Shown here: piece after piece, positions 10,380 through 19,828 of the stretch | How positions within the stretch are numbered: the stretch's first letter is position 1 | How the letters are laid out: the number at the start of each line of letters is the position of its first letter | DNA from: Marine Group III euryarchaeote CG-Bathy1 | GTDB lineage: Archaea; Thermoplasmatota; Poseidoniia; MGIII; CG-Epi1 | NCBI GenBank assembly: GCA_001875425.1 | Contig: MIYU01000001.1 | Span: 1 to 64,000, forward strand | DNA: 64,000 nt | Reading direction: 5' to 3' | The notes under the pieces: generated by a model | Databases searched by the model: none | The model's input: only the letters and a program-made list of their open reading frames with translations | What the model was told of the DNA's origin: nothing | Translations under genes and position numbers: made by a program

Positions 10380-11612
10380 AGCGGGTCGAAACACAAGCAA
10401 AGTGCGTCATTAATTTCTCTTATAGTTGTTTTATTTTTTTCAGGTTGTTTAAATGAAATACCGGAAATAATAATAGAACCAGAACCACCAGCAGAGGATA
10501 CTTGGAGGGCGTATTCCGTAGTTGCTCCCGTTGATACTGGAATCAATCCATATCATATTCATTTTCAGACAAATGATACTCTCCCTTCATGGTTTTTAGA
10601 TGATTTTGGCGTTACTTTAGTTTGTGATTTATCGGATGAAGGTTCTTGGGAAGAAAGAGTTGAAGCCGATAGAGAATCTTGCTGGAACAAAATCACTTAT
10701 GCAGATATCGTTTATTTTGAAGGTACTAGAATTATCGGTGCAATGGGCGAAGAAGGATGGAGCGAAACTCCAATTTTAGATGACCCTAATGACGGCCACG
10801 GAACTGCCGTTACTGGCGCAGTACTCGATGGAAACCCGGACGCAGTTATTTTCTTCTTGGAAGGTTTCGATGGAGTTAGAAGAGCGGCTGAACATCCAAT
10901 GGTTGATATCATCACTACGAGTTTCGGCCCAATTGCTTCTGTACCAGTTTCAGGCATAGAAGATGATACTGAATATGCGGTCAATGAAATGGGAAAGCTA
11001 CACACAGGCGCCTGTGATAATACCGCTTCTACTTGCGTTCAGGATTCAACAGGTGGCCCACCTTGGTCTATAGGTATCTCAGGATTTCAAGAAGATGGTG
11101 ACAGGGGTAAAGTTATGCATTGTTCCGGAACTGCGCCAGATATAGTTGCTGATTGGACACAATATTTACCAGATCACGATTCAATTGATGGATACCACGA
11201 TACTTCTGGAACTAGTTTCGCTACTCCAAGAACTGCAGGCATTCTTTCTTTTGTAATTCAAGAATTAAGAAACCAAACTCTCGACTTCGGTTCAGGCGGT
11301 CGTAACGGCAGCCTAGTATTTGGTGAAAATTTCTCCGTTACGAATTATGATATTCGAAGAAGTATGGAAAAAGCATCATATTTCCCATCTTTTTCAGAAT
11401 ACGATCCTGGAGAAAATGAAGGACCATGCCAAACAGGCACTCCAATTTCCCCCGTCGCCCCATATACACAAACTGGTTGGGGCGTTGTAGATCCAACAGT
11501 TTCCCAGTCTATGATTGATGATTTAATCGGTCTATCTTCTTTATCAGATAAAAGTTTCGATTGCGAAACTTACATGGATTCTGTAATGGTGGCTCGAGAA
11601 GCTTACTGGTAG
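10377..11612 (+). CDS. Secreted subtilisin-like (S8) serine protease, lipoprotein
   Basis: A 411-residue extracellular protease. A signal peptide ends in FFSGC with lipid-modified Cys24, the same position as in the upstream lipoprotein. The S8 triad is visible: Asp53 in PVDTGIN, His141 in GHGTAV, and Ser280 in GTSFATP. The domain starts soon after the lipid anchor with no obvious inhibitory propeptide, unusual for subtilases. With its neighbour it forms a secreted pair driven by near-identical promoters, probably for degradation of protein or glycoprotein outside the cell. The 3' end faces tRNA-His. Confidence 0.88.
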   Translation: MSGSKHKQSASLISLIVVLFFSGCLNEIPEIIIEPEPPAEDTWRAYSVVAPVDTGINPYHIHFQTNDTLPSWFLDDFGVTLVCDLSDEGSWEERVEADRESCWNKITYADIVYFEGTRIIGAMGEEGWSETPILDDPNDGHGTAVTGAVLDGNPDAVIFFLEGFDGVRRAAEHPMVDIITTSFGPIASVPVSGIEDDTEYAVNEMGKLHTGACDNTASTCVQDSTGGPPWSIGISGFQEDGDRGKVMHCSGTAPDIVADWTQYLPDHDSIDGYHDTSGTSFATPRTAGILSFVIQELRNQTLDFGSGGRNGSLVFGENFSVTNYDIRRSMEKASYFPSFSEYDPGENEGPCQTGTPISPVAPYTQTGWGVVDPTVSQSMIDDLIGLSSLSDKSFDCETYMDSVMVAREAYW

Positions 11613-11621
11613 CTTAGATTA

Positions 11622-11696
11622 TGGGGCGAGGCCCGGGTTTCGAACCCGGGACGAGGGAACCACAGTCCCCCAGTTTACCACTAGCCTAGCCTCGCC
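11622..11696 (-). tRNA. tRNA-His (anticodon GTG), with encoded G-1 and CCA
   Basis: Folding by eye gives acceptor GCGAGGC/GCCTCGC, an anticodon stem GGGGA/TCCCT with loop CTGTGGT (anticodon GTG), and T-arm CCGGG-TTCGAAA-CCCGG. A G precedes position 1 (base 11696) and faces C73, the identity element of tRNA-His, so G-1 is genome-encoded. CCA is encoded at 11624-11622. The D-stem has a C-A mismatch and a G-T pair. No intron. Confidence 0.9.
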
Positions 11697-11723
11697 ATTT
11701 GCTGCTGTGAAATACGATGCAGG

Positions 11724-11732
11724 TATTATATG
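11724..11732 (-). promoter_or_regulatory. TATA box of tRNA-His inside the mutase gene end
   Basis: On the minus strand the bases read CATATAATA, 28 bases upstream of the tRNA-His 5' end. They overlap the stop codon of the mutase gene, so the tRNA can be made on its own or read through from the operon. Confidence 0.5.
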
Positions 11733-13369
11733 ATTTCTTTAGGTCTATATTCGCCCCAAACACTTCGTAATAAGTCACAAACTTCTCCTAACGTCGCATC
11801 ATTGTCAAAAGCTTTCATCATATACGGAATCAAATTTTCCTCTCCCTCTTTCGCTACTTTTTCAAATTCATTCATTATCTCTTTCAAATTTCTATCCATC
11901 TTTTTGATTTTAGAAACGTCTTCGCTTTGTTTCTCCCCCATTCCATCTTCTATCTTTGTAAAATCTTCTTCCTCATTTTCATTAGATTCTGTAAATTTAT
12001 TTATTCCAACTACAATCAAATCATCCTTCTCTACCTTTCTTTGGTATTCATAAGATGCATCTGCAATTTGCTGTTGAACCCAACCACTCTCTATCGCTTT
12101 TAACATCCCACCTCTTTCATCTATTTTCTCTATTATTTCTTCAGCTTCTTTACACATATCTAAAGTCATTTTCTCAATCGTCCAAGATCCGGCCAACGGG
12201 TCTACTGTGTTCACAATTCCAGATTCATGAGCTATTATTTGTTGAGTGCGGAGTGCTAATCTTGCAGCTTTTTCAGAAGGTAAACCTAATGCCTCATCTA
12301 GACTATTGGTATGTAGGGATTGCGTACCTCCCAATACAGCGGATAGGGCTTGAATAGTAGTTCTAATAACATTGTTATATGGTTGCTGAGCTGTAAGGGT
12401 GCTTCCTCCAGTTTGTGTATGAAATCTTAATCTCGCAGATTCTTCTTTTTGTACTCCAAATTTATTTCTCATTATATTTGCCCACATTATTCTCGCAGCT
12501 CTGAATTTTGCAATTTCAACTAAAAAATCGTTGTGAGCGTTAAAGAAAAACGCTATCCTGGGTGCTACCGAATCTGCCGATAACCCCCTAGCTATTGCAG
12601 CTTCAACGTACGTTATACCATTGGCCAATGTAAATGCTAATTCTTGAACTGCTGTCGATCCAGCTTCTCTTATGTGATATCCAGAAACAGATATCGTATT
12701 CCATCCAGGAACATTTTTAGAACAATATTCAAAAATATCTGTCGCCAATTTCAGAGATTTATCTGGCGGATAAATGTAAGTTCCTCTTGCAATATATTCT
12801 TTGAGAATATCATTTTGCACCGTCCCTCTTATAGATTTTAGATCAGTTTTTCTTCTTTTAGCAAGTAAAAAATAGAGACTAGAAAGCATAGCTGCAGGAG
12901 CATTAATGGTCATACTTGTGGAAATATCATCCAAGGGAAGCTCTTCGAAAAGTTTTTCCATATCTTTGATAGAATCTATAGCTACACCAACTTTCCCCAC
13001 TTCTCCTCGAGCTATTGGGTTATCACTGTCGTAACCCATTTGTGTCGGTAAATCAAAAGCAACACTCAATCCCCTATTTCCTTGAGAAATCAAATATCGA
13101 AATCGTTTATTCGATTCTTCTGCAGAACCAAAACCAGCATATTGACGCATAGTCCACAAACGACCACGATACCCAGTTGCATGCAAACCTCTGGCATACG
13201 GCACTTCCCCAGGAAATCCAATATTTTCAAGATATTTCTTATCTTTCAAATCTTCTTCACTATTGACAAAATCACTATCTATCTCGTTGTGCGAATTCTC
13301 ATTCTTGTTCAAACTAGGATTTAGCGTCTCTTCTCTCCATCTTTTTTTATCAGACATTCGTTTCGTCAC
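11726..13369 (-). CDS. mcmA: Methylmalonyl-CoA mutase, large (catalytic) subunit
   Basis: Rearranges (R)-methylmalonyl-CoA to succinyl-CoA with adenosylcobalamin. The 547 residues hold the TIM-barrel catalytic domain ([23 protein letters not shown]-like entry, then [14 protein letters not shown] and the [12 protein letters not shown] block). The cobalamin-binding domain is absent, as in archaea that encode it separately; that subunit is not in the window. A charged segment near residues 435-475 is rich in Glu and Lys. The start is GTG at 13369 or ATG at 13357, both overlapping the plsC end. It is the last gene of the rpoK-eno-rpsB-plsC operon. Confidence 0.92.
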   Translation of the reverse strand: MTKRMSDKKRWREETLNPSLNKNENSHNEIDSDFVNSEEDLKDKKYLENIGFPGEVPYARGLHATGYRGRLWTMRQYAGFGSAEESNKRFRYLISQGNRGLSVAFDLPTQMGYDSDNPIARGEVGKVGVAIDSIKDMEKLFEELPLDDISTSMTINAPAAMLSSLYFLLAKRRKTDLKSIRGTVQNDILKEYIARGTYIYPPDKSLKLATDIFEYCSKNVPGWNTISVSGYHIREAGSTAVQELAFTLANGITYVEAAIARGLSADSVAPRIAFFFNAHNDFLVEIAKFRAARIMWANIMRNKFGVQKEESARLRFHTQTGGSTLTAQQPYNNVIRTTIQALSAVLGGTQSLHTNSLDEALGLPSEKAARLALRTQQIIAHESGIVNTVDPLAGSWTIEKMTLDMCKEAEEIIEKIDERGGMLKAIESGWVQQQIADASYEYQRKVEKDDLIVVGINKFTESNENEEEDFTKIEDGMGEKQSEDVSKIKKMDRNLKEIMNEFEKVAKEGEENLIPYMMKAFDNDATLGEVCDLLRSVWGEYRPKEII

Positions 13370-14069
13370 AGCTATCTATCAGCTCTTTTAACACAGTTTG
13401 CATCCTTGCTCTAAGTTCTTTCATTGCTTCTTCAACTTTACCCTTTTCGACAGTAATAGGTTCTATCCATTTTCCTTTCACTATTGTTCCACTTCCAGAG
13501 TAGAAATATTTTTTCATTCCTTCAACTAAACTATCTTCTCTCGACCAATCTAAGCTTTGGTTAGTATAGTAAAAAACCATTACATTAATCGGGGCACCAG
13601 TTTTTTCAGCAGCCACAAATATTCCTTTTTTAAATTCACCAATTGTATCATTGGCAGTACACGTTCCTTCAGGAAGAACCCACAACGGTTTTTCCATAAT
13701 AGGCCAATTTTTGATAGCTTCTATCGTTTCTCTTCTTGAACTCTTTTTATCTCGCTCTACAAAGAGGCAATTCGCCGTTTGGAATACCTTTCCAATTATC
13801 GGATAATTTTGTGTTTCTGCTTTTACAACTGCTCCGCCCATTTTTTGAGCTGGAAGAATCAACGTGTCAAGCCAACTCGTATGATTCGCACAGAGATATC
13901 CATCTCCCGGACTCCCATCTATATCTAACACCACATCATATTTTTTTAACAATCTTTTAGCAGTCTTTCCACATTCCTTTCTCCAATTCTCTTCATCCAT
14001 ACGGGTGGACTTAAAACGCAATTTTAGAAATTCAATACCTATTTTTCCTAATTCTAGGTATGCACGCAT
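13350..14069 (-). CDS. plsC: 1-acyl-glycerol-3-phosphate acyltransferase-like (PlsC family)
   Basis: PlsC enzymes place a fatty acyl chain on lysophosphatidic acid at the membrane. The 239 residues show the HX4D catalytic motif (NHTSWLD, His63 and Asp68), the acceptor-binding LFVERDK and the LPEGTCT motif. The ATG at 14069 has a GGGGG purine run 5 bases upstream; a TTG at 14084 would overlap the rpsB stop as TTGA. Archaeal core lipids are ether-linked isoprenoids, so an acyltransferase is unexpected, although marine Thermoplasmatota have been reported with such genes. The substrate is unknown and could be a non-lipid acceptor. Confidence 0.82.
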   Translation of the reverse strand: MRAYLELGKIGIEFLKLRFKSTRMDEENWRKECGKTAKRLLKKYDVVLDIDGSPGDGYLCANHTSWLDTLILPAQKMGGAVVKAETQNYPIIGKVFQTANCLFVERDKKSSRRETIEAIKNWPIMEKPLWVLPEGTCTANDTIGEFKKGIFVAAEKTGAPINVMVFYYTNQSLDWSREDSLVEGMKKYFYSGSGTIVKGKWIEPITVEKGKVEEAMKELRARMQTVLKELIDSCDETNV

Positions 14070-14080
14070 ACTTTCCCCCT

Positions 14081-14698
14081 TCAAATTAGAGGAGCTTCAA
14101 AATCATCAATAGTTTCTTCTAACTCTTCATCTTTTCCTATTTGCCCTCTTACACGCAAAATTTCTATTGCAAGAAGCCTATACATCAAAGCCAGAGATCT
14201 CCTACCTTTGTTGTTACCTGGTATCACTAAATCTACATTAGTGGTTAAATTATTAGAATCACAAAAAGCAATTACAGGTATGTCTATTGAAACTGCTTCT
14301 CTAAACGGTTGAGCATCTGCTGCAGGGTCTGTTAAAATAATGGCCACAGGTTCTACAAAACTCTCCATTCTCGGGTTGGTTAATCTACCGGGTGTAAATC
14401 TACCAGGAATACAACTAAAATTCACAACATCACTGAACACTTTAGCCGGTTTTTGTCCATATTGTCTGGCAGAAACCACCATAACCTCTTCAGGGTTGAA
14501 ATCCTTCAAAAAGTTAGCCGCTTCCGTTATTTTTTCACTAGTTTTTTTAATATTTATTATACGTAATCCATCTTCTCTAACTTTGTAAATATATTCTTCC
14601 ATATCGCCACTTTTTTGTTTTGTTCCTATATGAACTCCACACGTCAGAAAAGTATCTTCATCGGTCAATAATACTTCACTTGCGATTTCTTCTGTCAT
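14081..14698 (-). CDS. rpsB: Small ribosomal subunit protein uS2
   Basis: A 205-residue archaeal S2 that joins the 30S head-body neck and helps place S1-type contacts. Family blocks are CGVHIGTKQKSGDMEEYIY, ARQYGQKPAKVF, RFTPGRLTNP, the P-A-A-D-A-Q segment and PVIAFCDSNN. The gene sits between enolase and plsC; its ATG region overlaps the enolase stop by four bases. Archaea commonly join rpoK, eno and rps2 in one operon, which is what is seen here. Confidence 0.95.
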   Translation of the reverse strand: MTEEIASEVLLTDEDTFLTCGVHIGTKQKSGDMEEYIYKVREDGLRIINIKKTSEKITEAANFLKDFNPEEVMVVSARQYGQKPAKVFSDVVNFSCIPGRFTPGRLTNPRMESFVEPVAIILTDPAADAQPFREAVSIDIPVIAFCDSNNLTTNVDLVIPGNNKGRRSLALMYRLLAIEILRVRGQIGKDEELEETIDDFEAPLI

Positions 14699-15888
14699 TT
14701 CATTTCCTCTTCTATTCGTACAAGCTCGTTTAACTTAGCTATGCGTTCTCCACCCACGGAGCCAGTTTTTATAGCATGGCATCCAAAAGCAACACCTAAA
14801 TGAGATATAGTCGAGTCCGTAGTTTCTCCACTTCTATGGGATATTACAGTCACCATACCTGCTCCATGAGCCATCTCAATAGCTTTTCTAGTTTCAGTCA
14901 ATGTGCCTATTTGATTCGGTTTAATCAATACAGCATTTGTTGATTTTTTACCTATTCCGATTTCTATTCGATTTCTATTTGTCGTGTATAAATCATCACC
15001 AATTATCAACGCATTAGTTTTAGATGTAAGTTCTGCCCATCCATCAAAATCTTCTTGATCAATTGGATCTTCAACAGAGTACAAATCATATTTATCAATA
15101 ATCTCTGCTACCCAGTTTATCTGTTCTTCAGAAGTAAGGCTCATTTCTTTATATTCATATTTATTATTAATGAAAAACTCACTCGCGGCCATATCGAGCC
15201 CCGTTTTTATTTCCACAGATCGTTCTTCACCAATTTCTTTTGCTGATTCTACTACAATCTCTAACGCTTCAAGATTACTAAGGGGAGCCACCCAAGCTCC
15301 TTCATCTCCCTTTCCTAGTGCATGTTTCGGTAATCTTTTCTTTAATTTATTCTTAACTCTACTATGTACCGCTACATTAGCAAGCATAGCATCCATGATA
15401 TTATCACAAAAACTCGTTACTAAAAATTCCTGAATATCAGTTCCACCAACTGCGTGTGCACCACCTCCGAGAACATTCCCCATCGGAGCTGGTATTTTGA
15501 TTTCATCTACATTTTTTAAATATTTGTAAAGTTCTATTTGCTTTCCATTTGCAGCCGCTTTCGCTGAGGCAAGAGATATCGCTACAGCAATATTACCGCC
15601 TATTCTAGAAAAATTATCCGTTCCATCTATCTCAATTAACGTTTGATCAATATGTTCTTGATTCTCCACATTCATCCCTATTAATTTAGGAAGAACCTCT
15701 TTTTGAGCTATTTTTATTCCTTGATTAATTCCACTTTCTGGGTATGCTTGTGCTTCATATATTCCCGTAGATGCACCAGCTGGTGCAGCACACCTTCCAT
15801 TCCCACTAGTGGTTTCAATATCTACTTCAATAGCAAGATTTCCTCTAGAATCTATAATTTTTCTAAAATTTATTCTCTCTATTATCAA
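14695..15888 (-). CDS. eno: Enolase, short and divergent
   Basis: Converts 2-phosphoglycerate to phosphoenolpyruvate in glycolysis and gluconeogenesis. Visible family residues: the SRGN entry, the GASTG loop, GNVLGGGAHA in place of the usual NGGSHA, the catalytic Glu in GKGDEG, catalytic Lys in LIKPNQIGT, and SHRSGETTD near the end. At 397 residues it is about 30 shorter than typical, mainly at the C-terminus, which stops soon after RIEEE. The start is a TTG whose last two bases form part of the rpoK TGA stop (TTGA at 15888-15885), suggesting coupled translation. Confidence 0.92.
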   Translation of the reverse strand: MIIERINFRKIIDSRGNLAIEVDIETTSGNGRCAAPAGASTGIYEAQAYPESGINQGIKIAQKEVLPKLIGMNVENQEHIDQTLIEIDGTDNFSRIGGNIAVAISLASAKAAANGKQIELYKYLKNVDEIKIPAPMGNVLGGGAHAVGGTDIQEFLVTSFCDNIMDAMLANVAVHSRVKNKLKKRLPKHALGKGDEGAWVAPLSNLEALEIVVESAKEIGEERSVEIKTGLDMAASEFFINNKYEYKEMSLTSEEQINWVAEIIDKYDLYSVEDPIDQEDFDGWAELTSKTNALIIGDDLYTTNRNRIEIGIGKKSTNAVLIKPNQIGTLTETRKAIEMAHGAGMVTVISHRSGETTDSTISHLGVAFGCHAIKTGSVGGERIAKLNELVRIEEEMK

Positions 15889-16064
15889 TTATCATCCGAC
15901 CTTGATATGTCTATAGGTATCACTTCTTCGTCATACTCTAACTGAGCAATCAAAACAGGATCTATCATTTCTTTTGGAACTTTTACATTGACGGGAGCTC
16001 CCATCGCTATCTGCTGTGCTCGTGCTCCAATTATTCTCGCTTTTTCAAATCTAGTGTGTTTCAT
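15885..16064 (-). CDS. rpoK: DNA-directed RNA polymerase subunit K (Rpb6/omega homologue)
   Basis: A 59-residue gene read by hand from the ATG at 16064. It contains the RpoK core TRFEKARIIGARAQQIAMGAP followed by a PIDI tail, which latches the RNA polymerase clamp as omega does in bacteria. Length is normal for archaeal RpoK. It leads the operon rpoK-eno-rpsB-plsC-mcmA. A GGTGAAA segment precedes the start. Confidence 0.95.
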   Translation of the reverse strand: MKHTRFEKARIIGARAQQIAMGAPVNVKVPKEMIDPVLIAQLEYDEEVIPIDISRSDDN

Positions 16065-16140
16065 ATTTTCACCACAATACGTATACCAAACCAGCTGTTG
16101 TCTAGAGGGATAAAAAACTTCCTCTCTTAAACCCTAAGCA

Positions 16141-16149
16141 TTATATATG
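16141..16149 (+). promoter_or_regulatory. TATA box of the PGF-CTERM surface protein gene
   Basis: TTATATATG in the 137-base divergent spacer after rpoK, about 60 bases before the ATG at 16202. A GAAGAGGAAAAA purine tract lies just before the start. The spacer also holds an AT-rich TTTTTTAT on the minus strand near 16110 that probably serves rpoK. Confidence 0.55.
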
Positions 16150-16201
16150 ACTCACATCGGTATAAGATGGTATTTCGCTCAACGATGCGAAGAGGAAAAA
16201 T

Positions 16202-18505
16202 ATGAGAAACGAACAAAAAAATAATAAAGCTTATCTAGCTAGTATTCTGACAATGCTTCTTTTGGCATCTTCAATCCCATTGCTAAACACTGCTCAAGCC
16301 AATATGTCCGATAACGTTTTTCTCATTGGTGATTCCAGTAACAAATCATTCGCTTCATTTAACGGAACTGCTTCTTACACCATAGAAGTCACGTCCGATT
16401 CTGATATTTCACTATTTATGGGTCTTCGATATATAGAAAATTCTACTGAAGTTATAGAGGAGTGGGATTCTAGTATAGCTACTTTCATTTACGCCGGACA
16501 GATATCTACATCAAATTACACATTAGATGTTGGCCCAGGCACACATGAAGTGACCATATCTATCGAAATCCCCTCAAATCCAGGTAATTTTGATAACGGA
16601 CGATATCTCGCAAGATTCGGTTTCTGCACAGCTCCTTGTGACTATATGGATACGGACGACAATAGTTGGTTCCCAAGATTGGGAATGGTAGAGATTAGAG
16701 ATTGGGTAGTTTTAGCAGATGAAGATGTTAGTTTTGTTGATGCAGGCGGTACAGAGCGTCTAGACAATATTATTCTTAAAAATCTATTACGAGATGAAGA
16801 TGGAAACTCCGTTAGATTATCTCAAGCAGTAAGCGTAAACACAGATACTAATTCTTTAACAGGAGGAATTCTAACTGCATTCGATGATTCAGGACTTTCC
16901 TCAGATTATGATTTCAATAGTGCAGACGCAGGTCAAAATTATATTACAATTAACGGTTTAAAAGATGAAGAAATACCTTTACCATTAGACGTTACACTTT
17001 CTCCAACAACAAGTGTTGTCTATTGTCCATCAACACCATCTGTCATAGGATTCCTCGCTGTAGATGATGAAGAATATAGGCAATTTGAAGATGGTTTCGG
17101 TCCCGGTATTGCAATAGGTATAACTGCAAATCCATATTCTCTTGTATATCTCAGTTCAGATTCAATATCACAAGAAGCAAATACATGGAATGGTGATAGT
17201 TATGAATCGACCGAAGTCAATTTCGATATCGATTTAGAAAATGGCGGTAATATTTACGACTCTTTCGATGTGTCTCTGGTTAAAGATTCTAATTGGAACA
17301 GCGAGTGGGGTATAGTCGCCAATTTAGACGGTGTTCTTCCATTCGATGACGATGTCGATAATACTTATCGAACTGAAGAATTAGAATATCAAAACGCTGC
17401 ATCACGTCCTTGCAATTCTCTTTATCACGAAAGTGATGCAGATAGAGATGCTCTAGGTCTTGCGCTCAAGTTCACAATTCCTGCCAATGCCCAAGTAGGA
17501 GAAACAGGGGGTGTAACATTACACGCATCTTCAGCTACAGATCCTACTATTAGTACAGAACAACATTTCTTAGTAACCATCGCTCAACATTATGCAGTAG
17601 ATCTCGTATTCACTTCAATTACAACAGTCGAAACAGACCCAGAATCAACTGCACAATTTAATTTCACAGTTACCAATAATGGTAACGGCGAAGATAGTTT
17701 CAACATAGTTTCAACAGCATCTTCAGATTGGAATCCATCTCTGAGTTCTTCAATGATAACTTTAGGAGTTAATGAAGAATATACGGGTCATATGTCTATG
17801 ACTGTGCCTGAAGGTATGATGTTTGGCGACACTAGTGGGGCTGTTAGAATATCTGCACACAGTAACGGCGATCCAGCAGATGAATGGGACGACGAAGATG
17901 GAGATGGTGTTTGGGATCAAGGCGTGGAACAACTAACAGTAGATCACAATGGAAACGCCGCCTATGATTCAGGAACTCATGATGGCATTTATGTTCAAGT
18001 CAAAGTTAGCCAAGTTCACGATGTTGAATTTAATTATTATGTCAACGAGTCAAAAGTTATGATTTCAACTATTGAAATTTATACAGACACTACTACTATT
18101 ATCAACATCAATGCTACTAACGTTGGCAACGGTGCTGATCAAATTCGTTTTGAAATATCAAGTCTTTCTACTGAAAATGCAGCAAATTGGCTAGAAATCG
18201 TTCAAGATGTTGAATATCTAAGTCCAGGCGATTCTGTTACAGTATCGATAAAGGCTACACCTTATCTAACCACTGTACCTGATACCTATACTTTCACACT
18301 TACAGCAATGAGTTATGGTACAATTAATAGCGGAGAAAGTCAAATCCTCACTATAATAGTACAACAACGTGAAACTCTACCGGACGGTGGCCAAACAGTT
18401 GAAGATATAGAAGAAGGAGGCCTTCTAGGCATTCCAGGTTTCGAACTAGTAGGTGTACTCCTATCATTAGCAGCTATATCGTTATCTCGCAGACCTAAAT
18501 TTTAG
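16202..18505 (+). CDS. Secreted surface protein with CARDB/NEW3-like repeats and PGF-CTERM sorting tail
   Basis: A 767-residue exported protein. An N-terminal signal peptide (hydrophobic near residues 12-30, AQA at the likely cleavage site) precedes an acidic beta-rich region. At least two repeats of the type ETDPESTAQFNFTVTNNGNGEDSF and TDTTTIININATNVGNGAD lie near residues 470-560 and 620-720, resembling CARDB or alpha-galactosidase NEW3 Ig-like domains. A short acidic stretch near 560-570 could bind calcium. The tail has PGF at 745-747, one membrane helix, then RRPKF. This is the tripartite signal for archaeosortase, and a candidate enzyme lies at 60274-60927. Confidence 0.85.
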   Translation: MRNEQKNNKAYLASILTMLLLASSIPLLNTAQANMSDNVFLIGDSSNKSFASFNGTASYTIEVTSDSDISLFMGLRYIENSTEVIEEWDSSIATFIYAGQISTSNYTLDVGPGTHEVTISIEIPSNPGNFDNGRYLARFGFCTAPCDYMDTDDNSWFPRLGMVEIRDWVVLADEDVSFVDAGGTERLDNIILKNLLRDEDGNSVRLSQAVSVNTDTNSLTGGILTAFDDSGLSSDYDFNSADAGQNYITINGLKDEEIPLPLDVTLSPTTSVVYCPSTPSVIGFLAVDDEEYRQFEDGFGPGIAIGITANPYSLVYLSSDSISQEANTWNGDSYESTEVNFDIDLENGGNIYDSFDVSLVKDSNWNSEWGIVANLDGVLPFDDDVDNTYRTEELEYQNAASRPCNSLYHESDADRDALGLALKFTIPANAQVGETGGVTLHASSATDPTISTEQHFLVTIAQHYAVDLVFTSITTVETDPESTAQFNFTVTNNGNGEDSFNIVSTASSDWNPSLSSSMITLGVNEEYTGHMSMTVPEGMMFGDTSGAVRISAHSNGDPADEWDDEDGDGVWDQGVEQLTVDHNGNAAYDSGTHDGIYVQVKVSQVHDVEFNYYVNESKVMISTIEIYTDTTTIININATNVGNGADQIRFEISSLSTENAANWLEIVQDVEYLSPGDSVTVSIKATPYLTTVPDTYTFTLTAMSYGTINSGESQILTIIVQQRETLPDGGQTVEDIEEGGLLGIPGFELVGVLLSLAAISLSRRPKF

Positions 18506-18521
18506 TCGTTCCTCATATGCT

Positions 18522-19355
18522 ATGAACACTGAAAAAGTATCATCGTTATTAGATTCTTGGATTGATGAAGATTCTGCGCTGAAAGATGTCACTACGCAAC
18601 TTATAGATTCTAAAAAAAATGCCGAATTCATAGTTACTGGTGGCCCCGGCGTTCTATCAGGTTCTATTATCACCACTCATTTAATGTCTAAAGTAGGTTT
18701 AATTTGTAAATTCTTAAAGTCTGATGGAGATTCTATATCAAACAACGAAACAATCGCACTCATTTCAGGCGAGTTCAATCTTATTCTTTCCCGAGAACGT
18801 TTATTTTTGAACCTTCTTTCACATCTAAGTGGCATATCTACATTAACTAAAGAAATCGTAGATATTGTCAATTCTACAAATTCTAACACAACTGTCTTAG
18901 CTACTCGAAAAACAACGCCGGGATTGCGCTTTCTCGAAAAAGAAGCAGTTATCCACGGAGGTGGTGCGCCTCATAGATTTGATTTAAATGAAGCAATATT
19001 GGTAAAAGATAATCACTTAAATTTTATAGATAATTTAGAAACATACGTAAAAAACGCTAAAAATAAATATCCCGATAAGAAAATAGAAGTAGAAGCAGAT
19101 ACTATCAATCAAGCCTTAACGTTCGTTCATTTACCAATAGATAGGTTGATGCTAGATAATTTCACTCCCAAAGAAGCAAAGAAGGCTTATTCGAAAATAA
19201 AAGAAATAAATCCATCACTAGAAATTGAAATTTCAGGAGGATTAAACAAAAAAAATATACTCGATTATGTAAATTGTGCAGATTTTTTAAGTCTTAGTTG
19301 CTTAACAATGAACGCACCACCTATCGATTTCTCAATACATGTTAACAAAAATTAG
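18522..19355 (+). CDS. nadC: Nicotinate-nucleotide pyrophosphorylase (carboxylating)
   Basis: Makes nicotinate mononucleotide from quinolinate and PRPP in de novo NAD synthesis. The 277 residues match family length. Motifs include TRKTTPGLR with EKEAV and the following HGGG..HR run, the ILVKDNHL lysine loop, EVEADT, and DFLSLSCLT near the end, which fit the QPRTase N-terminal sandwich plus alpha/beta barrel. nadA and nadB are not in the window. Its 3' end overlaps tsr3 by 17 bases. Confidence 0.93.
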   Translation: MNTEKVSSLLDSWIDEDSALKDVTTQLIDSKKNAEFIVTGGPGVLSGSIITTHLMSKVGLICKFLKSDGDSISNNETIALISGEFNLILSRERLFLNLLSHLSGISTLTKEIVDIVNSTNSNTTVLATRKTTPGLRFLEKEAVIHGGGAPHRFDLNEAILVKDNHLNFIDNLETYVKNAKNKYPDKKIEVEADTINQALTFVHLPIDRLMLDNFTPKEAKKAYSKIKEINPSLEIEISGGLNKKNILDYVNCADFLSLSCLTMNAPPIDFSIHVNKN

Positions 19356-19785
19356 AATTTTAGATATGGGTCAAGACGATCCAAAAAAATGCACTGCACA
19401 ACGTCTTGCACGTTTCGATTTAGCAGAATTATTCCACAGAATATCAACTTTACCACAAATGGGGGTTCTTTTAGATCCATATTGTGAAAGACCAATGGAT
19501 ATCTCAGATAAACTCTTAGTTAAAGTTGGAGGTCTAGTCGCTGTTGATTGTTCATGGAAAAACGCTTCCAATTTATTCCCTAAATTACAATTACACGGTT
19601 TAGAATCAAGAAGCTTACCAGAGATAGTTCCAGTTAATCCCGTAAATGCAGGAAAAATAGGAAAACTAACTACAGCAGAAGCACTGGCTGCGAGTTTAAT
19701 GATTACAGGTTTCGAAGAAGATGCTTCAGATCTAATGTCAGTTTTCAAATGGGGCCCCTCTTTTTTACGTTTAAACACATTCTAA
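19339..19785 (+). CDS. tsr3: 16S rRNA aminocarboxypropyltransferase Tsr3 (DUF367)
   Basis: Transfers the 3-amino-3-carboxypropyl group of SAM to a methylpseudouridine of small-subunit rRNA in eukaryotes, with archaeal homologues. The 148 residues show DDPKKCTAQRL near the start, VDCSWKNA, the RSLPEIVPVNPVNAGKIGKLTTAEALAAS block and a hydrophobic end. The upstream ATG at 19339 is right because the first beta strand KIRILDM is needed. It overlaps the nadC end, so translation is probably coupled. Confidence 0.88.
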   Translation: MLTKIRILDMGQDDPKKCTAQRLARFDLAELFHRISTLPQMGVLLDPYCERPMDISDKLLVKVGGLVAVDCSWKNASNLFPKLQLHGLESRSLPEIVPVNPVNAGKIGKLTTAEALAASLMITGFEEDASDLMSVFKWGPSFLRLNTF

Positions 19786-19828
19786 ATCAACAGAGATACT
19801 TTTTTACTATCCCAGACTGACACTTTCT

